Assembly: GCF_001436455.1 (NCBI RefSeq)
Contig: NZ_AYYU01000003.1
Coordinates: 40,472 to 104,471, forward strand
Reading direction: 5' to 3'
Length of the DNA: 64,000 nucleotides
DNA from: Lactobacillus jensenii DSM 20557
GTDB taxonomy: Bacteria; Bacillota; Bacilli; Lactobacillales; Lactobacillaceae
In this document: positions 51,862 to 59,412 of the stretch, piece after piece
Layout of the letters: every line of letters begins with the position of its first letter
Position numbering within the stretch: position 1 is the first letter of the stretch
The notes under the pieces: generated by a model
Databases searched by the model: none
Seen by the model: only the letters and a program-made list of their open reading frames with translations
What the model was told of the DNA's origin: nothing
Program-made: the position numbers and the translations under genes

Positions 51862-51871
51862 TACAAATGTA
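51862..51871 (-). promoter_or_regulatory. Cop-box-like operator of the multicopper oxidase
   Basis: TACAAATGTA is an exact match to TACANNTGTA, the CopY/CopR operator core in lactic acid bacteria. It abuts a consensus-like -35, TTGACT, on the minus strand (51876-51871), 125 bases before the oxidase start; the matching -10 is poor. No copY gene is in the window. Confidence 0.5.
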
Positions 51872-51920
51872 GTCAATAGGGAAAAAGTTATTTAATTCGT
51901 AGTTGATAAATATTGGGTAA

Positions 51921-51950
51921 TTGGTTAATCTAAGTTTTGAAAGATATAAA
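51921..51950 (+). promoter_or_regulatory. Probable promoter of the 165-residue protein gene
   Basis: -35 TTGGTT (51921-51926), 18 bases, -10 TATAAA (51945-51950), about 25 bases before the TTG start. Confidence 0.45.
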
Positions 51951-51974
51951 TTAATACATTGAAGAGGGTAAACT

Positions 51975-52472
51975 TTGAAAATACTATTAAAAGATCTACT
52001 AGAAAAAATTGAAAATGAGGATTACATTCAAGATCTTGAAACTGAGAAATATTCTGCTTTAACTAAAGCTAAGGTAAGAGCTATAAGTAAGAATTTAGTA
52101 AAACAAGTTTTAGCAGCAATGAAAAATGATTCTCTAGCTCATGTACAGCTTGACATAACAGGACAAAGACCTGCTAGTTTTATTTTAGAAACCAATGTGG
52201 TTAATTTACCGTATGCAAATTATAAAAAAATTAGCAACTTTGTTTCAGCTGAAGAACAATTACCGGTTAAAATCTATTTCGAAGTTTCTAGTGAATATAT
52301 AAATGCTTCTAAGTTTTGGATTGAAGAATTAGCGGATACAGATGATGTAAATGAGGAAGAAATTGCGAATCGCTTTGCTGAATTAATTAATCAAAAACTA
52401 GTTGATATTCGTAATTATATTAAGCCTGAGAAATCTGGATCAACTAAAAATAAGGCAAAGAAAAAATCATGA
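51975..52472 (+). CDS. Hypothetical protein, charged, 165 residues
   Basis: Protein of 165 residues starting at TTG with GAGGG 6 bases upstream. It is highly charged, with no signal peptide or membrane helix. The N-terminal half is helical (LLEKIENEDYIQDL), the middle has alternating hydrophobic strands, and the tail is Lys-rich (TKNKAKKKS), which may bind nucleic acid. No family is recognised. Its final Ser codon and stop lie inside the terminator stem. Confidence 0.65.
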   Translation: MKILLKDLLEKIENEDYIQDLETEKYSALTKAKVRAISKNLVKQVLAAMKNDSLAHVQLDITGQRPASFILETNVVNLPYANYKKISNFVSAEEQLPVKIYFEVSSEYINASKFWIEELADTDDVNEEEIANRFAELINQKLVDIRNYIKPEKSGSTKNKAKKKS

Positions 52473-52492
52473 TTTTAATCATGATTTTTTCT
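52461..52492 (+). terminator. Intrinsic terminator containing the stop codon
   Basis: AAAAAATCATGATT (52462-52475) pairs with AATCATGATTTTTT (52478-52491). The upstream gene's TGA (52470-52472) lies in the first arm. Confidence 0.9.
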
Positions 52493-52546
52493 TTATTTAT
52501 AGATACCAAGTAACTTATACTAAAAGTTACAAGGAGGAATTAGCTT

Positions 52547-53185
52547 ATGTTTAATTGGAATTGGCTAGGTATATTGGTTTGGTTAGTTCTTTTAATCTAT
52601 TTGATTTTTATATCGTATCACATCAGAAAGCGTCATTTAAAAATGATAGTTATCCAACAAAAGCATTTTACTTGGCGTACATTTTCTTTAGACCTTTTAG
52701 AAGTTCTGATATTATTGATAGGCCTTTTCGTACAAATTCAAAATAGTTTTTTTGATAATCCTAGTTTAACTTCAAAAAGTCAAATAGAACAAAGTATTAA
52801 GTATAAACCATTAGTATTATCTTCATCAGCAGAACGCTCATATTATGTGACTAGTAATTCGGTACAAAAGAAGAAACTATATCAAAGATATAGTTTCTTT
52901 ACTGAAGGCAAACGATATAATGTAACGAGTGATTGGGCGACTATTTCTGATGGCACTGTAGCTTTAAATGCAGTTGCACAAAAATTACCATATTCAAAGC
53001 AAGTGCTTGCAAAGTATGATGTTAAATATCAAAAAGCTTATGTTGCTATTTATGAAGCTAAATATAAAAATACTTGGCAAAATGGATTAGGCCTTCATGT
53101 TGGAAGAAATGCACTTAAATATTATTTAATAAGAGTTCCTGACGCCACCTTCGTTAGAGAAGTTAAAAATGAAAAAAGAAGCTAA
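52547..53185 (+). CDS. Hypothetical membrane protein
   Basis: Protein of 212 residues. Two hydrophobic segments (about 6-25 and 47-65, the second ending LIGLFVQIQ) are separated by a short basic loop (HIRKRHLK); a 145-residue, probably extracytoplasmic, domain follows. That domain is rich in Tyr, Lys and Ser, with no Cys. It resembles a lactobacillus family I recall as LVIS_2131, of unknown function; that link is weak. AAGGAGG precedes the ATG. The last codons lie in the terminator shared with the convergent gene. Confidence 0.7.
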   Translation: MFNWNWLGILVWLVLLIYLIFISYHIRKRHLKMIVIQQKHFTWRTFSLDLLEVLILLIGLFVQIQNSFFDNPSLTSKSQIEQSIKYKPLVLSSSAERSYYVTSNSVQKKKLYQRYSFFTEGKRYNVTSDWATISDGTVALNAVAQKLPYSKQVLAKYDVKYQKAYVAIYEAKYKNTWQNGLGLHVGRNALKYYLIRVPDATFVREVKNEKRS

Positions 53186-53203
53186 TAGATTAGCTTCTTT
53201 TTT
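53171..53203. terminator. Palindromic terminator encoding the ends of two proteins
   Basis: AAAAAAGAAGCTAA and its complement TTAGCTTCTTTTTT (about 53172-53203) hold the last codons and stops of both convergent genes. Each reads Glu-Lys-Arg-Ser-stop. Confidence 0.9.
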
Positions 53204-54731
53204 CTTGTCTCATTTTAGATAATAAATATCCTAAGATAAATGCAAAGATGAATGTTGCCGTTAAAAAATCCAAAACATTCCCAGCATAGAATGCAGAAAT
53301 GGTTAGTAAAGAGGTAGACATTAATAAGGCGGTGTTTTGAAGTTTACGATATGCTTTATTTAATAACCATTTGCTTGCGCTGTATAAAATAATTAGAAGG
53401 TATATGCCAGTAAATAATAGCATACCTATCCAGCCTAATGAATACTTTTGAGCTAAGAAATCTCTTTCGAGAATAAATATATTGTTTTCACGGATATACG
53501 AAATTCCTAACCAATTATCTAAGCGATTATTATTATTTTTGACAACTTGGTCTAACATTTTACGCTCAATAATTCGATAATTCATTCGTTGTTGAATAGG
53601 CATTTTCATGATCTTTAACCAAAAATCTGGATCATACTTGTATGAATAACTTTTTTCTATGAAGCGTTGATTTAAAGCGTAAGCTGCTGCATTATGCTTA
53701 ATAAATTTTATTAAGAAATTACGACGCTTTTCACCACGATTTTGCTTTAACCCATCTGATAAAACTTCATTTAGCTGTTTAGATTTCTTTTTAGTTTTGC
53801 TAGTAATATGAAGTGGAGTAGAAGTTGAGTCATAATTAGCTCGTTGAATTGAAGGGGCGTGTGGAAAGATCAAACTTGAAAATAAAGTTATAATTGTCAA
53901 AATGAGGATAGCTTTTTTATTTAATTTGATATCTTTGAATATAAAGGAATGGAGTAGATAAATTATTAAAAAAACAGCCGTAGTAATAAATAAACCAATT
54001 GTAGCAACTTTTGTACCTAATTCAAGCATAGCTAATGATTGAGTTAGATATAGACCTGAATTCTTCCAGTTAGGTTCTTTTACTACAATGTAAAGCATTA
54101 ATGGTAAAAGCATTAACATTATGGCACTTAATGTATTTGCCTTGTAAAAAAGACCTTTAGAAGCTAAAAAGTAATAATTGAGTGGGTTATTTGTAAACCA
54201 AGTAAAAATATTTCCTTTAATAAAATGAAGTCCAGGATCTAAAACACTTTCATATGACATTAAAGAAATTGTAAAAAGATTAGTAATAACAATGGTTCCG
54301 GAAAATAAACCAATAATCCATTTGATTACTGAATAAAAAATTTCTTCCGTAAGTTCTGCATAGCATGTAATATAAATTGTTATTAATGGTAATACCATTC
54401 GTATGAGATAAAAAATTTCACCAAGAGTTGAATAGCCATAATTAGTTGGATCAACACTGTTAAAATCTTTAACATGCCATATATGAAGGACCGAATAAAA
54501 AATTAATATTATGATATAAGCTACAATCCACAACTGCTTTCCTAAACGTTGCCAATTATGTTTTTGACTAAAAAACATACCTAATATAACGATTACGCCT
54601 AAAATTCGAATAATGGTTGGTAATGCAAAAGGCAAAATTTCTGATAATGGTGGATAATAGAGCCAATAGATATCTAAAAAAGGTTGTATGAGTATAATCC
54701 AGTATAAGCTGACTTTTATTTTGTTATTCAC
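53190..54731 (-). CDS. Polytopic membrane protein, O-antigen ligase/polymerase-like
   Basis: Protein of about 513 residues with roughly 10-12 hydrophobic segments and one large extracytoplasmic loop of about 140 charged residues (near 300-440), the layout of Wzy/WaaL (O-antigen ligase family) proteins. The likely start is the GTG at 54731, 7 bases after GAGGAG; an ATG at 54749 would place that site inside the gene. No glycosyltransferases lie nearby, so its glycan partner is unknown. Wall or capsule polysaccharide assembly is possible, as is a glycopolymer ligase working with LCP proteins. Function is inferred only from topology. Confidence 0.72.
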   Translation of the reverse strand: MNNKIKVSLYWIILIQPFLDIYWLYYPPLSEILPFALPTIIRILGVIVILGMFFSQKHNWQRLGKQLWIVAYIIILIFYSVLHIWHVKDFNSVDPTNYGYSTLGEIFYLIRMVLPLITIYITCYAELTEEIFYSVIKWIIGLFSGTIVITNLFTISLMSYESVLDPGLHFIKGNIFTWFTNNPLNYYFLASKGLFYKANTLSAIMLMLLPLMLYIVVKEPNWKNSGLYLTQSLAMLELGTKVATIGLFITTAVFLIIYLLHSFIFKDIKLNKKAILILTIITLFSSLIFPHAPSIQRANYDSTSTPLHITSKTKKKSKQLNEVLSDGLKQNRGEKRRNFLIKFIKHNAAAYALNQRFIEKSYSYKYDPDFWLKIMKMPIQQRMNYRIIERKMLDQVVKNNNNRLDNWLGISYIRENNIFILERDFLAQKYSLGWIGMLLFTGIYLLIILYSASKWLLNKAYRKLQNTALLMSTSLLTISAFYAGNVLDFLTATFIFAFILGYLLSKMRQEKRS

Positions 54732-54768
54732 AGGTATTCTCCTCACCATAGAAACTACATTTATGTTA

Positions 54769-54797
54769 ACAAAAAAAAGGCCTTAATTTAAGACCTC
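54769..54797 (-). terminator. Probable terminator of the DUF2187 gene
   Basis: Minus-strand stem: AGG-C-CTTA with TAAG-A-CCT (54778-54796, one mismatch), followed on that strand by an 8-base T-run. Confidence 0.6.
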
Positions 54798-54821
54798 AAA
54801 GTATTCTAAACAGAAAAATAT

Positions 54822-55112
54822 TTACTTTTTATTTGATGCATCATCATCAATTTTAGAAATCTTAACATCATTGTTTGAAGTTGTATTTGCAGACTTTTTG
54901 GGTGATTTTACAGCTTTTAAATATTTAAAATTAATAACCATTTTATTGTTTAAATCACTAACTGAAGCTGCATCTTTAGGATCAAAAGAAGTAATTGATA
55001 ATAAGGCAGAGTTTTCATAAATTTTTTCTACTTTACCTTGAAATGGGTGCTTCAATTCTTCTTGAGACCGTGCTTCAACAATTGCTCCGATTTTTACATC
55101 ATTTTTTTTCAT
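54822..55112 (-). CDS. DUF2187 family small protein
   Basis: Protein of 96 residues. The N-terminal 60 residues (IGAIVEARSQEELKHPFQGKVEKIYENSALL) form a KOW/SH3-like barrel typical of DUF2187 (Bacillus YkvS-like). The tail is Lys/Ser/Asn-rich. Function unknown. It is monocistronic and divergent from the kinase-like gene. GAGAAAAT before the ATG is a weak ribosome binding site. Confidence 0.72.
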   Translation of the reverse strand: MKKNDVKIGAIVEARSQEELKHPFQGKVEKIYENSALLSITSFDPKDAASVSDLNNKMVINFKYLKAVKSPKKSANTTSNNDVKISKIDDDASNKK

Positions 55113-55197
55113 TTTCTCGCCTTTTCTCTCTTTTTATTTCAACGATAGTGAAATACTATTATATAAGTTAATGAATTTCAAGCGGGGAGAGTTATTT

Positions 55198-55755
55198 TTG
55201 AAAAAATTAATTATAATTGCAGGACCAAGTGGAGCAGGAAAAACGACAATTTCCAACTATTTAGAAGAAAAATATCAAATTCCACGTGTTTTAACGCATA
55301 CTACAAGAGCGATTAGATCAGGCGAAAGCAAAGATGCTTATTATTTTGAAAATGAAGAAAGCTTTGCAAAACTACATTTATTTGAAAGCGTTAAATATGG
55401 ATCATATCAATATGGCTCAAGCCGAGAAGGTTTAGAAAAAGCTTGGAAAACTAATGATATTGTTTCATTAATTGTTGATACAGCTGGCGTGAAGTCATAT
55501 GTGGAAAAGTTGCAAGCAAATCAATTTTATTTTATATATTTAAAAGTTTCACATTTGGAGACACTAGAAGAAAGACTTGTAGAACGTGGTGACGAACCAA
55601 CTGAAATTCTAAAAAGAATTAATAGCCGCGAATTTAAGCGTGATCTTCAGTTAAGTGATAGCCTAAAGAAATATGCACATGTTTTAGTAAATGATAATTT
55701 AGAAGAAACTCAAAGAAAAATAGACAAAATCATAACTAAATTACGAAAAAATTAG
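55198..55755 (+). CDS. Guanylate kinase-like protein
   Basis: P-loop protein of 185 residues, TTG start after GGGGAGAG; an ATG at 55171 lies before this site. Walker A GPSGAGKT is at 9-16, and HTTRAIRSGE and the YYF region match the GMP-binding part of guanylate kinase. It is about 20 residues shorter than cellular Gmk and diverged in the lid. Lactobacilli usually carry gmk near rpoZ, so this is probably a paralogue of altered or unknown substrate. It precedes the NlpC/P60 gene, which has its own promoter. Confidence 0.8.
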   Translation: MKKLIIIAGPSGAGKTTISNYLEEKYQIPRVLTHTTRAIRSGESKDAYYFENEESFAKLHLFESVKYGSYQYGSSREGLEKAWKTNDIVSLIVDTAGVKSYVEKLQANQFYFIYLKVSHLETLEERLVERGDEPTEILKRINSREFKRDLQLSDSLKKYAHVLVNDNLEETQRKIDKIITKLRKN

Positions 55756-55812
55756 CTATTGTTACATACAATCTTGCTTTTGTAATGTTTTTTAACAGTA
55801 AAGACTTGGTTT

Positions 55813-55829
55813 TGTAACATTTGTGTAAC
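55813..55829 (+). promoter_or_regulatory. WalR-box match upstream of the NlpC/P60 gene
   Basis: TGTAAC-ATTTG-TGTAAC fits the WalR (YycF) direct repeat TGTWAH-N5-TGTWAH at every position. It lies 95 bases before the start and about 11 bases upstream of a -10-like TATTAT (55840-55845). Confidence 0.65.
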
Positions 55830-55923
55830 ATTGCTTTTGTATTATATTCATTGAATTAATTGAGAAATAAAACATGTAGCTTAAAAAACTCGCTACCGAA
55901 GATTTTTTGAGAGGAATATATTT

Positions 55924-57084
55924 ATGAATTTTAAACGTAATTTAGCTAAGATTTCAGCTGCAACAGCTTTTGCATTAGCCGGTGTAGCAACAGCAAATGC
56001 AATTAATAGTCAATCTACTGTTCAAGCAGCTACTACACCTTCAACAGTACAAATTAACTATGTAGCAGGTTACGGTATCAATGTTTGGACAAGTTACAAC
56101 AATCCAACATTTACTGGTAAGAGATTAGCTCATGGTACAACAGTAAACGTTTTAGCATCAGCAACTGATTCAAAGGGCAAGACTTGGTACAAGGTGGGTA
56201 CTGATGAATGGATTCCAGCAGAATACACTATTGAAGCAAATACTAAGTCAATGAATGCTACAATGCGTATTAACTATGTAGCAGGCTACGGTATCAATGT
56301 TTGGACAAGTTACAATAATCCAACATTTACTGGTAAGAGATTAGCTCATGGTACAACAGTAAACGTTTTAGCATCAGCAACTGATTCAAAGGGCAAGACT
56401 TGGTACAAGGTGGGTACTGATGAATGGATTCCAGCAGAATATGCTGTTGACGCAAATACTAAGCAAATGAATGCTACAATGTACGTCAATTATGTAGCAG
56501 GTTATGGTATTAATGTTTGGACAAGTTACAATAATCCAACATTTACTGGTAAGAGATTAACTCACGGTTCAAGTGTTACTGTTGTTGCATCAGCAACTGA
56601 TTCAAATGGTAAAACTTGGTACAGCGTAGGGGCTAATGAATGGGTTCCAGCACAATATCTAATTGCTTCAAATCCTTCATCAAATACTAGTTCAAACACC
56701 TCATCAAATACTACACAATCAGCTACTTCATCAGCAGCTAAGGTTGTATCATTAGCTTCAGCACAACTTGGTAAAGCTTATGTTTGGGGTGCTAATGGTC
56801 CATCAGCATTTGACTGCTCTGGTTTGGTAAATTACGTATATTCACAAGTTGGTCTTTCACTTGGCCGTACAACTTATGTTCAAGTAAACAACGGTACAAC
56901 TGTTTCAATGAATAACTTGCAACCTGGTGACTTATTATTCTGGGGTTCAGCAAGCGCACCTTACCACGTAGGTATTTACGTAGGTAATGGTCAATACATT
57001 CACGCAGCAACTCCTAGCCAAGGTGTTATTAAGCAAAGTATTAGCCAATACTTCTACCCATCAGTGGCTAAGCGCGTATTATAA
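55924..57084 (+). CDS. Secreted NlpC/P60 peptidoglycan hydrolase with three SH3-like repeats
   Basis: Protein of 386 residues. A signal peptide (about 1-36, with ANAINSQSTVQAA near cleavage) precedes three 72-residue repeats beginning INYVAGYGINVW at 44, 116 and 188. These are SH3b/SLAP-like wall-binding units. A Ser/Thr/Asn linker (about 250-270) leads to the NlpC/P60 domain with DCSGLVNYVY (Cys298), His348 in YHVGIYVG and His360 in QYIHAATPS. It would cut peptide stems (D-Glu to Lys) for wall turnover and daughter-cell separation. A WalR-box and its own terminator suggest a WalRK-controlled single gene. Confidence 0.95.
   Translation: MNFKRNLAKISAATAFALAGVATANAINSQSTVQAATTPSTVQINYVAGYGINVWTSYNNPTFTGKRLAHGTTVNVLASATDSKGKTWYKVGTDEWIPAEYTIEANTKSMNATMRINYVAGYGINVWTSYNNPTFTGKRLAHGTTVNVLASATDSKGKTWYKVGTDEWIPAEYAVDANTKQMNATMYVNYVAGYGINVWTSYNNPTFTGKRLTHGSSVTVVASATDSNGKTWYSVGANEWVPAQYLIASNPSSNTSSNTSSNTTQSATSSAAKVVSLASAQLGKAYVWGANGPSAFDCSGLVNYVYSQVGLSLGRTTYVQVNNGTTVSMNNLQPGDLLFWGSASAPYHVGIYVGNGQYIHAATPSQGVIKQSISQYFYPSVAKRVL
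56053..56700 (+). repeat. Three tandem 216-base coding repeats
   Basis: Units at 56053, 56269 and 56485. Over the first 174 bases, units 1 and 2 differ at only three positions, all synonymous (GGT/GGC, AAC/AAT, TAC/TAT), so the duplication is recent or kept alike by gene conversion. Unit 3 is more diverged. Confidence 0.9.
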
Positions 57085-57093
57085 TTAGAATAT

Positions 57094-57127
57094 TAAAAAA
57101 GGCATCTACTGTAGATGCCTTTTTTGT
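57094..57127 (+). terminator. Intrinsic terminator of the NlpC/P60 gene
   Basis: AAAAAAGGCATCTAC pairs with GTAGATGCCTTTTTT with almost no loop. Confidence 0.9.
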
Positions 57128-57178
57128 ATAAAATTTTAGTATGGAAGGGATATTTATAGTAACTAATTTATAGTTAAC

Positions 57179-57208
57179 GTAAAAAGCGAATGTATCATTC
57201 GCTTTTTT
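57179..57208 (-). terminator. Terminator of hflX overlapping its stop codon
   Basis: AAAAAGCGAATG (57181-57192) pairs with CATTCGCTTTTT. On the minus strand the hflX stop (57195-57197) lies in the loop and its last codons in the first arm. Confidence 0.85.
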
Positions 57209-58466
57209 GTTTATATATAGAAAATTTAGAGTAATCTTTAGGTGCTAATTTCACTTTAACTAAAATTCCAGTGTCAGTGTATTTTTCTTTTTGAACATCA
57301 CCATTTTCATGTAAATATGATAATAAAGAGCCAGCATTAAGCGGCAATTCAATATTTAAAGTTTTATAATTAGAAAAAATACGTTTAGTGATAAATTTTG
57401 CTAAAGCTTTAATTGACTTACTATCTTTAGCACTGTATAAAATATCATTTCCCTCAATTTCTGGAAATTTTTTGTTTGTTAAGTCGGCTTTATTATAAGC
57501 TGTTACAACTGGAATATTAGTAATTCCAATCTCATGAAGTACTTTTTGCGTTGTTTTAATCATTTGGAGCATGTTTGAATCGCTACTGTCAACAATATTT
57601 ACAATCAAATCAGCATCGCTAGCCTCTTTTAACGTTGCTTTAAAGGATTCAATTAAATTATGTGGCAATTTAGAAATAAAGCCTACGGTATCAGAAATGA
57701 TAAAATCATTAGTTCCATCAAAATTTATTCTCCGTACACTAGTGTCTAAAGTGGCAAAAAGCATATTTTTTACAAATACTTCTTTACTAGCATCATTATT
57801 AAAAGCCTTCAATAGGCCATTCATAGTAGTTGATTTTCCAGCATTAGTATAACCGACTAAAGCGACTTGTGGCAATTTGGAATTATTTCTTCTCTTAGAT
57901 TTGATGCTTTCTTGAGTTGCAACATTTTGCAACTCTTTTTTTATGGCTGTAATTTGTTTATCAATTGTTCGGCGATTTAATTCGAGTTTACTTTCCCCAG
58001 AACCACGGTTAACACTTCCACCACCACGTTGCTGGTCTAAAGTGTTTTCACTAGGATGTAAACGAGGAAGTTCATATTGAAGTCTAGCAAGTTGAACTTG
58101 CAATTTTGCTTGACGAGTCTTTGCTCGATTGGCAAATATTTCTAATATTAATTCAGTTCGATCAATCACTTGCAATTTAGTTATTTTTTCAATATTTCTA
58201 ATTTGCATTGGTGTCAACTCATCATTTAAAACAACTGCACTTGCCTGTAAACCATGAGCTAAATTTTTTATTTCATTGAGTTTGCCTAATCCGAAGTAGG
58301 TTCCACCATATACTTGTTCAAGATTCTGTCTAACTTGTCCAACTACAAGCATATTATTTGCTTCAGATAAATTTACAAGTTCAGTCATGTAATAATCAAA
58401 ATTAGGATCATTTAAGTTAACACCAGCAACAACTACTTTAGTCTTTTGAGGCTGATTATCAATCAT
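57195..58466 (-). CDS. hflX: Ribosome-associated GTPase HflX
   Basis: GTPase of 423 residues. The N-terminal HflX domain has GTYFGLGKLNEI and the glycine-rich RGGGSVNRGSGESKLELNRR (about 147-166). The G domain has G1 GYTNAGKST (205-213), G3 DTVGFI and G4-like TAYNKADL. HflX binds 50S subunits and splits stalled ribosomes during heat or antibiotic stress. The ATG follows GAAAGGT. Monocistronic. Confidence 0.94.
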   Translation of the reverse strand: MIDNQPQKTKVVVAGVNLNDPNFDYYMTELVNLSEANNMLVVGQVRQNLEQVYGGTYFGLGKLNEIKNLAHGLQASAVVLNDELTPMQIRNIEKITKLQVIDRTELILEIFANRAKTRQAKLQVQLARLQYELPRLHPSENTLDQQRGGGSVNRGSGESKLELNRRTIDKQITAIKKELQNVATQESIKSKRRNNSKLPQVALVGYTNAGKSTTMNGLLKAFNNDASKEVFVKNMLFATLDTSVRRINFDGTNDFIISDTVGFISKLPHNLIESFKATLKEASDADLIVNIVDSSDSNMLQMIKTTQKVLHEIGITNIPVVTAYNKADLTNKKFPEIEGNDILYSAKDSKSIKALAKFITKRIFSNYKTLNIELPLNAGSLLSYLHENGDVQKEKYTDTGILVKVKLAPKDYSKFSIYKQKSE

Positions 58467-58645
58467 TATAGATACCTTTCTTTCATTTTATACGTTTACT
58501 TTTATTTTAAGGGTTATTAGTAATTTGAGGCAAATAAATAGATTTTTGTAAAGAAATTGAAGACAAAATTATTGACAATATTGTTTTATTAGTATAGTGT
58601 GATATTTGAATATAACAGTAATGCAAAAAAGAGGGAGGAAAGATT

Positions 58646-59395
58646 ATGACAAACTTAGTTAATGTAAAGGAAGTCACTAAAATATATGGAAAAAAGGGGC
58701 AAAAACAATTTACAGCCCTTAAGGGAATTTCATTTGAAGCTAAAAAGGGCGATTTTATCGTTATTATGGGTGCATCAGGATCAGGAAAAACAACTTTATT
58801 AAATATCCTGTCAACACTAGATAAACCGACAAGCGGTCGTGTCGAAATTAATGGAAAGGATATCAGTAATCTAAATAAAAATGCGATGGCTGATTTTAGG
58901 GGGAAAGAAATTGGCTTTATTTTTCAAGATTTCAATTTATTAGAAAATTTAAGCGTTCGTGAAAATATTGCATTGCCACTTTCATTGCAAAACTATCCTG
59001 CCAAAAAGATTGATCCCTTAGTTGAAAAAGTGGCTAAACGTCTGGAAATAGCTGATTTATTAGATAAATATCCAACCCAATTATCTGGGGGTCAAAAACA
59101 AAGAGTGGCAGCAAGTAGAGCATTAGTTCATGAACCAGCTATTTTACTTGCGGATGAACCTACAGGAGCACTAGACTCAAAAAGCGCTAGAGAATTATTA
59201 ACTACTATGGAAGAACTGAATAAGCAAGGAGTAACTACATTAATGGTTACGCATGATCCTTTCTCGGCTAGTTTTGGTAAGAGAATTATTTTTATCAAAG
59301 ATGGGAAGGTTGATTCTGAGCTAATAAAAGGTGAGAAGAGTCGAAGAGTCTTTTATGAGGAATTACTCGCTAAGTTAGGAACACTTGAAAACTAG
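58646..59395 (+). CDS. ABC transporter ATP-binding protein, BceA-like
   Basis: ATPase of 249 residues with Walker A GASGSGKTT (42-50), Q-loop FQDFNLLENL, signature LSGGQKQRVAASRAL, Walker B ILLADEPTGALD and VTHDP. The sequence and the large partner permease place it in the BceAB/VraDE antimicrobial-peptide group. GGGAGGAAAG lies before the ATG. The usual adjacent BceRS two-component genes are missing, so control comes from elsewhere. Co-transcribed with the permease 17 bases on. Confidence 0.92.
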   Translation: MTNLVNVKEVTKIYGKKGQKQFTALKGISFEAKKGDFIVIMGASGSGKTTLLNILSTLDKPTSGRVEINGKDISNLNKNAMADFRGKEIGFIFQDFNLLENLSVRENIALPLSLQNYPAKKIDPLVEKVAKRLEIADLLDKYPTQLSGGQKQRVAASRALVHEPAILLADEPTGALDSKSARELLTTMEELNKQGVTTLMVTHDPFSASFGKRIIFIKDGKVDSELIKGEKSRRVFYEELLAKLGTLEN

Positions 59396-59412
59396 AGCGG
59401 AGGAAGTTTACG

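Noticed and set aside
56053..56700. Tandem repeats considered as a CRISPR-like array
   Set aside because: The units are 216 bases with no spacers and are in-frame protein repeats.
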